From: Lachnospiraceae bacterium UBA7012
Lineage (GTDB): Bacteria; Bacillota; Clostridia; Lachnospirales; Lachnospiraceae
Length of the DNA: 14,902 nt
Reading direction: 5' to 3'
Assembly: GCA_002449595.1 (NCBI GenBank)
Contig: DJXE01000082.1
Span: forward strand, 1 to 14,902
Shown here: piece by piece, positions 9,825-14,902 of the stretch
How the letters are laid out: each line of letters starts with the position of its first letter
Numbering within the stretch: position 1 is the first letter of the stretch
The notes under the pieces: generated by a model
Told to the model about the DNA's origin: nothing
Seen by the model: only the letters and a program-made list of their open reading frames with translations
The model's database searches: none
Position numbers and translations under genes: made by a program

Positions 9825-11426
9825 ATGATCAAATACGTATTTGTAACCGGAGGCGTCGTCTCCGGACTGGGAAAAGGAATTACCGCCGCCTCTCTCGGCC
9901 GTCTCCTGAAGATGCGGGGATACAGCGTCACCATGCAGAAGTTCGACCCGTACATCAACGTGGATCCGGGCACGATGAACCCGATCCAGCACGGGGAGGT
10001 GTATGTGACACAGGACGGGACCGAGACGGACCTTGACCTGGGACACTACGAGCGGTTCATCGACGAGGAACTGGACTCGAATTCCAATGTGACTTCCGGC
10101 AAGGTGTACTGGTCCGTCCTGAACAAGGAGCGCCACGGGGACTACGGCGGCGGCACGGTCCAGGTCATCCCGCACATCACGAACGAGATCAAGAGCCGGT
10201 TCTACAGGGAGAAGGAACCCGGAGAGGACCGCGTCGCCATCATCGAGGTCGGCGGCACGGTCGGCGACATCGAGAGCCAGCCGTTCCTGGAGGCGATCCG
10301 GCAGTTCCGCCAGGAGATGGGTGAGGGGAACGTCATCATGATCCATGTGACGCTGATCCCCTACCTGCGCATGTCGGGCGAAATGAAGACGAAGCCGACA
10401 CAGATGAGCATAAGGGAACTGCAGCGTCTGGGCCTCAGGGCAGACATCATCGTCTGCAGGACGGAGCTGCCGCTCACCGATGACATCCGCGGCAAGATCG
10501 GCCTGTTCTGCAACGTGCCGCCGAAGCGGGTGCTGCAGAACCTGGACGCGGAGCACCTCTATGAAGTGCCGCTCATGATGGAGGAGGAGCACCTGGCCGG
10601 GGAAGTCCTGGAGTGCCTCTCGCTGCCGCAGCGGGCGCCGGACCTCACGGAATGGCAGCACCTCGTGCAGATGCTGCGGCAGCCGCAGTACAGGACTGAG
10701 ATCGCGATCGTCGGCAAATATACGCAGCTGCACGACGCCTATCTGAGCGTCGTGGAAGCGCTGAAGCACGGCGGGATCGCCTGCCGCGCGAAAGTGGACA
10801 TCCGCTGGATCGAATCGGAAGAGGTCGAGGAGAAAGGCGCGCAGGAACTGCTTGAGGGCGTGCACGGCGTCCTGATCCCCGGCGGCTTCGGGGCGCGCGG
10901 GACGGAAGGAATGATCCTCGCCGCGCAGTACGCGCGGGAGCAGGGGATCCCGTATCTCGGAATCTGTCTTGGAATGCAGATGGCGATTGTGGAATTCGCG
11001 AGGAATGTATTACAATACAGTGACGCAAACAGTTCGGAACTGGACGCGGCGACGACGCACCCCGTCATCGACCTGATGCCGGAACAGGAAGGCGTCGAGG
11101 ACCTGGGCGGCACGCTCCGGCTGGGCGCCTATCCATGCGTCCTGCAGGAGGAGACGAGGGCGTATGAGCTCTACGGAGCAAAGGAGATCTCGGAGCGGCA
11201 CAGGCACAGATACGAAGTGAACAATGATTACCGCGTCCTGCTTGAAGAAGCGGGAATGACGCTCTCCGGCATGTCTCCCGACGGGAGGATCGTCGAGATG
11301 ATCGAGCTGAAGGATCACCCCTTCTATCTCGGTACGCAGGCGCACCCGGAGTTCAAATCCCGCCCGAACCATCCCCACCCTCTGTTCCGCGGATTTGTGG
11401 AGGCGGCAGTCCGGCACAGTAATTAA
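9825..11426 (+). CDS. pyrG: CTP synthase (glutamine-hydrolysing)
   Basis: Converts UTP to CTP using ATP and glutamine amide nitrogen. The 533-residue length is typical. The N-terminal synthetase (amidoligase) domain begins [19 protein letters not shown] with the nucleotide-binding loop, followed by [34 protein letters not shown] and [10 protein letters not shown]. The C-terminal class I amidotransferase domain shows [11 protein letters not shown], nucleophile Cys381 in GICLGMQ, and His507/Glu509 in [13 protein letters not shown] at 9813-9816 supports the ATG at 9825. It lies 39 bases after carB, so the window places carbamoyl-phosphate synthesis and the last pyrimidine-nucleotide step in one run of glutamine-using genes. 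The gene ends in the edge of the A/T-rich islet with no visible terminator hairpin plus U-run, so some readthrough into glnA is possible. Confidence 0.98.
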   Translation: MIKYVFVTGGVVSGLGKGITAASLGRLLKMRGYSVTMQKFDPYINVDPGTMNPIQHGEVYVTQDGTETDLDLGHYERFIDEELDSNSNVTSGKVYWSVLNKERHGDYGGGTVQVIPHITNEIKSRFYREKEPGEDRVAIIEVGGTVGDIESQPFLEAIRQFRQEMGEGNVIMIHVTLIPYLRMSGEMKTKPTQMSIRELQRLGLRADIIVCRTELPLTDDIRGKIGLFCNVPPKRVLQNLDAEHLYEVPLMMEEEHLAGEVLECLSLPQRAPDLTEWQHLVQMLRQPQYRTEIAIVGKYTQLHDAYLSVVEALKHGGIACRAKVDIRWIESEEVEEKGAQELLEGVHGVLIPGGFGARGTEGMILAAQYAREQGIPYLGICLGMQMAIVEFARNVLQYSDANSSELDAATTHPVIDLMPEQEGVEDLGGTLRLGAYPCVLQEETRAYELYGAKEISERHRHRYEVNNDYRVLLEEAGMTLSGMSPDGRIVEMIELKDHPFYLGTQAHPEFKSRPNHPHPLFRGFVEAAVRHSN

Positions 11427-11561
11427 AACAATAAAATTAAAGGGCTGGAAGTAAGAACTTAAACTCTCGCCAAAATAGCATAATAATAGCAGGATTAAAG
11501 ATAATTCACTTAAATAGATAAAAATTTAAGCACAATAATATCAAATTAACGGAGAACTAAG
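11427..11561 (+). promoter_or_regulatory. A/T-rich pyrG-glnA intergenic islet, likely glnA promoter and leader
   Basis: Of 135 bases I count 36 G/C (about 27%), against well over half G/C in the flanking genes. It is the only sizeable non-coding gap between genes in the window and the best place for a glnA promoter. I could not identify a convincing -35/-10 pair: GATAAT (11500-11505) and CATAAT (11479-11484) resemble -10 boxes but lack a good -35. No sigma-54 GG/GC pattern was found. Visible structure: direct repeat AATAGCA at 11474-11480 and 11485-11491 (11-base phase), direct repeat ACTTAAA at 11457-11463 and 11508-11514, and a weak seven-pair hairpin CTTAAAT/ATTTAAG at 11509-11515 and 11524-11530. 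GGAG at 11551-11554 is the glnA ribosome site. The promoter role is inference. Confidence 0.6.
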
Positions 11562-12788
11562 ATGCGGACTCTCGAAGAACTGAAAGAATATGTGGAAGAG
11601 GAGAACATTCGATTTCTCCGTCTCGCCTTTTTTGACGTGTTCGGCGTGCAGAAGAACGTCTCGATCCTGCCGGACGAACTGGAAAAGGCGATGACGGACG
11701 GCATCTCGATCGACGCCTCCGCCATCGCGGGATTCGGCGGCCAGGTCCGCAGCGACCTGTTCCTGATCCCGGAGCCGGAGACGCTCACGATCGTCCCGTG
11801 GAGATCTTTTGACGGGAAGGTCGCGAGAATGTTCTGCCGCATCATCAAGCCGGACGGCGTGCTCTTTGAGCTCGACAGCAGGGAGATCCTGCGCGGCGCC
11901 GTGCGCAAAGCGAAAGAGGAAGGCGTCAGTGTGGACTTCGGCGCAGCGATGGAGTTCTACGTCTTCCGCAAAGATGAGAACGGAGAGCCGACGGACATCC
12001 CGCTCGACCGCGCCGGATACATGGACATGGCGCCGGAGGACAAGGGAGAGAACCTGAGAAGAGACATCTGCGGCGCGCTCCGCGACATGGGAATCACGCC
12101 GGAGTCCTCCCATCATGAACAGGGACCCGGACAGAACGAGATCGACTTCCGCTACAGCGACGCGCTGACGAGCGCGGACAACACCGCGACGTTCATCTGG
12201 ACCGTGAAGAATACGGCGAACGCGAACGGCTGTGCCGCCGACTTTTCTCCCAAGCCGCTCAAGGGAATGCCCGGCAATGGAATGCATATCAACATTTCCA
12301 TCGACTGCAGCGACGGCAAGGACCGCACGATGCAGTTCATGGCAGGCGTGATGCGCCATGTGAGGGAGATGACGCTCTTTTTCAACCGCACGACGGAGTC
12401 TTACGACAGGCTGGGAGCGATGGAAGCGCCCGGCTATATCAGCTGGTCGGAGCAGAACCGCTCCCAGCTGATCCGCATCCCGGCGGTGCGCTCCGGCCAC
12501 CCGCGGATCGAACTCCGCTCCCCGGACCCGATGGCCAACCCTTACCTGGTCTATGCCCTGCTGATCTACGCGGGGCTTGACGGGATCCGACACCACATGA
12601 CGCCGGACCGGCCGATGAACATCAACCTGTACAAAGCGGATCCGGAGCTGACGGACAACCTGTCCAAGCTCCCGCTCCACATCGGCGAAGCGGCGCAGTA
12701 CGCGAGAAGCAGCGAATTCATCCGGGGGATCCTTCCGCCGGATCTCCTGAAGGCATACTGCGACTACGCGGCGGAGCAGATCCGGTGA
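11562..12788 (+). CDS. glnA: Glutamine synthetase type I family, short and divergent
   Basis: Expected reaction: glutamate + NH3 + ATP to glutamine. Family landmarks: N-terminal beta-grasp part (residues 1-95, with IDASAIAGF around Asp51 in place of the usual FDGSSI), then the catalytic domain with Glu131 (MEFYVF), Glu186 and Glu193 (HHEQGPGQNEID), His242 (GNGMHINIS), flap Glu288 (MEAPGYISWS), Arg300/305/310 (NRSQLIRIPAVR) and Glu317/Arg319 (RIELRSPDP). Oddities: 408 residues against about 444 in B. subtilis or 469 in E. coli; the usual G-P-E-P-E-F metal motif reads GAAMEF, so the first Glu (Salmonella Glu129) is Ala129; a loop of about 12 residues after His242 is missing; and the C-terminal tail of about 20 residues (the HPWE segment in Bacillus) is absent. 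NLYK at 356-359 only partly resembles the adenylylated NLYD motif. GGAG at 11551-11554 supports the ATG. Position before an ANTAR gene fits a biosynthetic, nitrogen-regulated GS, but a related ligase activity cannot be excluded. Confidence 0.88.
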   Translation: MRTLEELKEYVEEENIRFLRLAFFDVFGVQKNVSILPDELEKAMTDGISIDASAIAGFGGQVRSDLFLIPEPETLTIVPWRSFDGKVARMFCRIIKPDGVLFELDSREILRGAVRKAKEEGVSVDFGAAMEFYVFRKDENGEPTDIPLDRAGYMDMAPEDKGENLRRDICGALRDMGITPESSHHEQGPGQNEIDFRYSDALTSADNTATFIWTVKNTANANGCAADFSPKPLKGMPGNGMHINISIDCSDGKDRTMQFMAGVMRHVREMTLFFNRTTESYDRLGAMEAPGYISWSEQNRSQLIRIPAVRSGHPRIELRSPDPMANPYLVYALLIYAGLDGIRHHMTPDRPMNINLYKADPELTDNLSKLPLHIGEAAQYARSSEFIRGILPPDLLKAYCDYAAEQIR

Positions 12789-12799
12789 TCTGCCGCCGC
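12768..12799 (+). promoter_or_regulatory. Strong hairpin with six-base loop across the glnA stop codon
   Basis: GCGGCGG (12768-12774) pairs with CCGCCGC (12793-12799) and CAGAT (12777-12781) with ATCTG (12788-12792). This makes a 12-pair stem with a two-base AG bulge and the six-base loop CCGGTG (12782-12787). The glnA TGA (12786-12788) sits at the loop. No U-run follows, so it is not a classical intrinsic terminator. It could protect the glnA mRNA 3' end or be an RNA-protein target. The loop has G at position 4, as in ANTAR-bound hexaloops, but C rather than A at position 1. Pairing is seen directly; function is inference. Confidence 0.5.
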
Positions 12800-12813
12800 C
12801 AAAGTTCAGCACA

Positions 12814-12832
12814 GCCGGCGGACAGCGCCGGC
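12814..12832 (+). promoter_or_regulatory. Second G/C hairpin between glnA and the ANTAR gene
   Basis: GCCGGCG (12814-12820) and CGCCGGC (12826-12832) form a perfect seven-pair stem with a five-base loop GACAG. A C-rich stretch (12835-12840) and AAATAAACGAAG follow, with no U-run. Its 5' arm overlaps GGCGG (12817-12821), which could instead pair with CCGCC (12796-12800) from the 3' arm of the upstream hairpin, so the two hairpins and the alternative pairing are mutually exclusive. It lies 21 bases before the regulator start, which has only a weak GAAG ribosome site, so it may lower regulator expression. Confidence 0.45.
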
Positions 12833-12853
12833 ACACCCCCCAAATAAACGAAG

Positions 12854-13426
12854 ATGATAAAACGTGTGGTGATCGCAGCAGCAAAAGAGAAGACAGCAGA
12901 TACACTGAGAAGGATCCTCGCGCCGCTCGCTTCGGGCTTCCGCGTCTCGAAGGACGCGTCTGCAGCCGGACGCATCCTGTCGGAGGAGCAGTGCGGCATG
13001 CTCATCGTCAACACGCCGCTCACGGATGAGACGGGCGTGGAGTTCGCGATACGCATCGCGCTAAGAACAGAGATCCCCGTCCTTCTGCTCGTGGATACGG
13101 CGGCTTACGAGGAGATCCTTTATCAGACGCGCGGCAGCGGGATCTTTGTGCTCCGGCGTCCTGTGACGGCGGAGATCATCGTGCAGGCCGCGCAGCTTCT
13201 CGTCATCGCATCGGAGAAGGCCTCGCGCTACGCCGCGGAGGCCGCGCGCCTCAGAAGAAGGCTCGAGGATCTTAATGTCGTGAGCCGCGCAAAGCTTCTC
13301 CTCATCGAGAGGGAGCGGATGACGGAAGAAGAGGCGCATCACATGCTTGAGCACTACGCGATGGACCACTCCGTCGATAAAAAAGAAGCGGCGATGCAAG
13401 TTATCCGCAAGTACGAGGAAAAATAA
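12854..13426 (+). CDS. ANTAR-domain RNA-binding regulator with degenerate receiver (NitR-like)
   Basis: A 190-residue predicted cytoplasmic regulator that probably binds paired RNA hairpins to prevent transcription termination, as ANTAR proteins such as AmiR and EutV do. Residues 1-115 have the receiver fold pattern, but the phosphorylation site is gone: MIKRVVIAAAKEK lacks the acidic pair after strand 1, the acceptor Asp is Asn53 (LIVNTPL), the Thr/Ser position is Val80 and the Lys before Pro is Arg102. A charged, probably coiled helix (about 118-140) leads to the ANTAR three-helix domain (about 133-188: RLEDLNVVSRAKLLL with Ala146-Lys147, then EEEAHHMLEHYAM and EAAMQVI). Position directly after glnA matches the clostridial glnA-NitR arrangement, so nitrogen control of glnA, possibly also gltBD, is the likely role. 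Its ribosome site is weak (GAAG, 12847-12850) and it follows two hairpins. A RNA target has not been located with confidence. Confidence 0.88.
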   Translation: MIKRVVIAAAKEKTADTLRRILAPLASGFRVSKDASAAGRILSEEQCGMLIVNTPLTDETGVEFAIRIALRTEIPVLLLVDTAAYEEILYQTRGSGIFVLRRPVTAEIIVQAAQLLVIASEKASRYAAEAARLRRRLEDLNVVSRAKLLLIERERMTEEEAHHMLEHYAMDHSVDKKEAAMQVIRKYEEK

Positions 13427-13449
13427 AACGTCAAGGAGGGACTATTGCT

Positions 13450-14724
13450 ATGGCAGCAAAGACGAACGGTTACTACGATGATCTGGTGGAGAGCTACCTT
13501 TTCGCGGAGGTCGCGCGCAGGGCTTCGAAGTATGAGGCGGAGCATCCTGACGTGAAGATGATCCGCATGGGGATCGGCGACGTGACGCGGCCGCTTCCGC
13601 CCGTCGTGACGGAGGCAATGAAGGACGCTTCTGACGAAATGGGAAGAGCGGAGACGTTCCGCGGCTACGGCCCGTATGAGGGCTACGACTTCCTGCGTGA
13701 GGCGGTGCAGCGCTATTACAAGGGCTTCGGCGTGGACATGGAGCTGTCCGCGATCTTCATCTCTGACGGCGCAAAAAGCGACCTCGGCAACTTCCTCGAC
13801 ATCTTCGCGCAGGACAACACCGTCCTCGTGCCGGACCCCGTCTACCCGGTCTACGTCGACACGAACATCATGGCCGGCCGCCGGATCCTCTACGCGATGA
13901 GCTCCGAGGAGAACGGCTTTCTGCCGATGCCGGAGGACATCGTCAGTGAAGAGGGAAAAGCAGAGATCCCCGACATCATCTATCTCTGCTCGCCGAACAA
14001 CCCGACCGGCGCTGTTTACACGAGGGAGCAGCTGAAGACCTGGATCGACTACGCAAATGCGAACGGGAGCATCATCCTCTTTGACGCCGCCTACGAGTGC
14101 TTCGTGACGGGCGATCTCCCGCACAGCATCTTTGAGGTGGAAGGCGCGCGGACCTGCGCGGTCGAGTTCTGCTCGTTCTCCAAGAAGGCGGGCTTCACCG
14201 GAACGCGCTGCGGCTACACCGTCATTCCTGAGGACCTCGTCCGGGACGGCAAGAAGATCCGCGACCTGTGGCTCCGCCGCCAGTCGACGAAGTACAACGG
14301 CGTGCCCTATATCGTGCAGCGCGGCGCGGAAGCTGTGTTCACGGAAGAAGGGGAAAAGCAGATCGCCTGGAACATCGATTATTACAAAGAGAACGCGAAG
14401 ATCATCGCGGACACGCTGGACCGGCTCGGCATCTACTACACTGGCGGAAAGAACTCGCCGTACATCTGGCTGCGCTGCCCGGACATCACGAAGTGCGCGG
14501 ACTACGACGAGGTGATCGCGGGCACGCCTTCCGCGGCGGACCCGGACGCGCCGCTGTCCTGGAAGTTCTTTGACTACCTCCTGCAGAAGGCGGCCGTCGT
14601 CGGCACGCCCGGCGCGGGATTCGGGACAAGCGGAGAGGCGTTCCTTCGCCTCACTGCGTTCTCCACGAAGGAAAATACACAGGAGGCCATGGAACGCCTC
14701 ACTAAGATGCTCGGAACCGAGTAA
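13450..14724 (+). CDS. dapL: LL-diaminopimelate aminotransferase
   Basis: PLP enzyme that converts tetrahydrodipicolinate directly to LL-diaminopimelate with glutamate as amino donor, bypassing the succinylated or acetylated DapD/C/E route to lysine and peptidoglycan. The 424 residues fit the family (about 410). Diagnostic blocks: YLFAEVARR, IRMGIGDVTRPLPP, ETFRGYGPYEGYDFLREAV, ISDGAKSDLGN, VPDPVYPVYVDTNIMAGR, CSPNNPTGAVY, the PLP lysine Lys245 in SFSKKAGFTGTRCGY, and the C-terminal GTPGAGFGTSGEAFLRLTAF. A strong ribosome site, AAGGAGG (13433-13439), precedes the ATG by 10 bases. It starts 23 bases after the ANTAR gene, so probably shares its transcript. Use of glutamate connects it to the gltBD/glnA theme. 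No odd residues were noticed. Confidence 0.96.
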   Translation: MAAKTNGYYDDLVESYLFAEVARRASKYEAEHPDVKMIRMGIGDVTRPLPPVVTEAMKDASDEMGRAETFRGYGPYEGYDFLREAVQRYYKGFGVDMELSAIFISDGAKSDLGNFLDIFAQDNTVLVPDPVYPVYVDTNIMAGRRILYAMSSEENGFLPMPEDIVSEEGKAEIPDIIYLCSPNNPTGAVYTREQLKTWIDYANANGSIILFDAAYECFVTGDLPHSIFEVEGARTCAVEFCSFSKKAGFTGTRCGYTVIPEDLVRDGKKIRDLWLRRQSTKYNGVPYIVQRGAEAVFTEEGEKQIAWNIDYYKENAKIIADTLDRLGIYYTGGKNSPYIWLRCPDITKCADYDEVIAGTPSAADPDAPLSWKFFDYLLQKAAVVGTPGAGFGTSGEAFLRLTAFSTKENTQEAMERLTKMLGTE

Positions 14725-14731
14725 CCGTCCG

Positions 14732-14752
14732 GGCCGCTGCGAAGCACGGGCC
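14732..14752 (+). terminator. Imperfect hairpin after dapL, possible weak terminator
   Basis: GGCC-GC-TGC, loop GAA, GCA-CG-GGCC folds into four plus three pairs around a 2x2 mismatch, starting 8 bases after the dapL stop. No U-run follows on the + strand, so intrinsic termination is doubtful; convergent genes may share a structural 3' end. In addition CCGTCC (14725-14730) can pair over a distance with GGACGG (14801-14806), closing the whole spacer. Confidence 0.25.
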
Positions 14753-14824
14753 TTCAGAGACGGGTTTCCGAGGTGAAGATCCTCAGAGACGAGTCTTCAG
14801 GGACGGACGATCAGAGCTGCAGAT
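14740..14824. repeat. Degenerate 14-base tandem repeat in the convergent spacer
   Basis: The phrase TCAGAGACGRG recurs at 14754 (TCAGAGACGGGT), 14783 (TCAGAGACGAGT), 14797 (TCAGGGACGGAC) and 14811 (TCAGAG), giving steps of 29, 14 and 14 bases. The gap between the first two holds a badly decayed copy, and the block before 14754 keeps an ACGGG core. The period is not a multiple of three and the block lies between two stop codons, so it is non-coding; the last copy overlaps the stop of the - strand gene. Confidence 0.45.
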
Positions 14825-14902
14825 CCTGCAGTCCACGCGCCACAGCTTCGTTATAGGTTTCATAATATTTCAGGATGCGCGCAAGGCAGGCCTCGTCGGT
14901 GA
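14811..14902 (-). CDS. C-terminal end of an unidentified protein, cut by the window end
   Basis: Reading the - strand from the window edge gives 29 open codons ending in TGA (14813-14811). The peptide ends ACLARILKYYETYNEAVARG then LQDLQL. It looks like real protein: an amphipathic helix with alternating charged, aromatic and aliphatic residues, and codon use like the neighbouring genes. The gene converges on dapL with 86 bases between stops. I do not recognise the family from this tail and assign no function. Confidence 0.55.
   Translation of the reverse strand, partial: TDEACLARILKYYETYNEAVARGLQDLQL

Noticed and set aside
9105..10865. A 586-codon open frame on the - strand over carB and pyrG
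   Set aside because: It lies antisense to two unmistakable genes and crosses their junction. Long antisense frames are common in G/C-rich DNA. The translation is rich in R, H, D and L, with no family motif and no plausible start context.
11427..11561. A pyrG terminator or a dual-hexaloop ANTAR target in the glnA leader
   Set aside because: The best stems are AAGT/ACTT around a four-base loop (11449-11460) and an all-A/U seven-pair stem (11509-11530) with an eight-base loop. Neither has the six-base A1/G4 loop nor a G/C stem followed by a U-run.
12814..12840. An intrinsic terminator after glnA
   Set aside because: The stem is strong, but it is followed by a C-run and A-rich sequence, not a U-run, so only a structural or regulatory hairpin can be claimed.
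12786..12853. A frameshift hiding the missing GlnA C-terminal tail
   Set aside because: The downstream bases give a proline/arginine-rich peptide in the next frame and no HPWE-like tail, so a single-base error does not restore the family C-terminus.
11541..12905. A 454-codon open frame on the - strand spanning all of glnA
   Set aside because: It mirrors the glnA codons and has no protein-family signature. An antisense transcript at glnA is conceivable, as reported for a clostridial glnA, but no promoter for one is convincing here; TATCAA at 11539 (TTGATA on the - strand) lacks a matching -10.

Overview
The window holds a compact, high-GC (third codon positions strongly G/C) chromosomal segment in which every complete gene lies on the + strand. 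Protein content points to a Gram-positive anaerobe of the class Clostridia, probably Lachnospiraceae or a relative. The main clues are a glnA followed by an ANTAR-domain RNA-binding regulator (the glnA/NitR arrangement known from clostridia) and DapL as the diaminopimelate aminotransferase. This placement is inferred from gene families and order, not from a marker gene.

Layout. Bases 2-3784 are the 3' four fifths of gltB (glutamate synthase large subunit, cut by the window start). They are followed after 22 bases by gltD (3807-5339), after a stop/start overlap by carA (5336 or 5345-6571), then carB (6603-9785) and pyrG (9825-11426). The gaps are 39 bases or less, as expected for one transcription unit. 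A 135-base A/T-rich islet (11427-11561, about 27% G+C) breaks the series and is the only obvious place for an internal promoter. A second block follows: glnA (11562-12788), an ANTAR regulator (12854-13426) and dapL (13450-14724). Downstream is an 86-base spacer of degenerate 14-base repeats and then the C-terminal end of an unidentified gene on the - strand (14811-14902), convergent with dapL.

How the genes fit together. The theme is glutamine and glutamate nitrogen. GlnA makes glutamine. GltBD turns glutamine plus 2-oxoglutarate into two glutamates. CarAB and PyrG take the glutamine amide for carbamoyl phosphate (pyrimidines, arginine) and for CTP. DapL uses glutamate as amino donor for diaminopimelate and lysine. 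The ANTAR protein probably reads nitrogen status and acts on RNA.

Points that stand out are a short glnA product that has lost one conserved metal-ligand glutamate and the usual C-terminal tail, a regulator whose receiver domain lacks all the phosphorylation residues, and a strong two-hairpin structure across the glnA stop codon and the glnA-regulator gap. I saw no mobile element, CRISPR array, tRNA, rRNA or defence gene.
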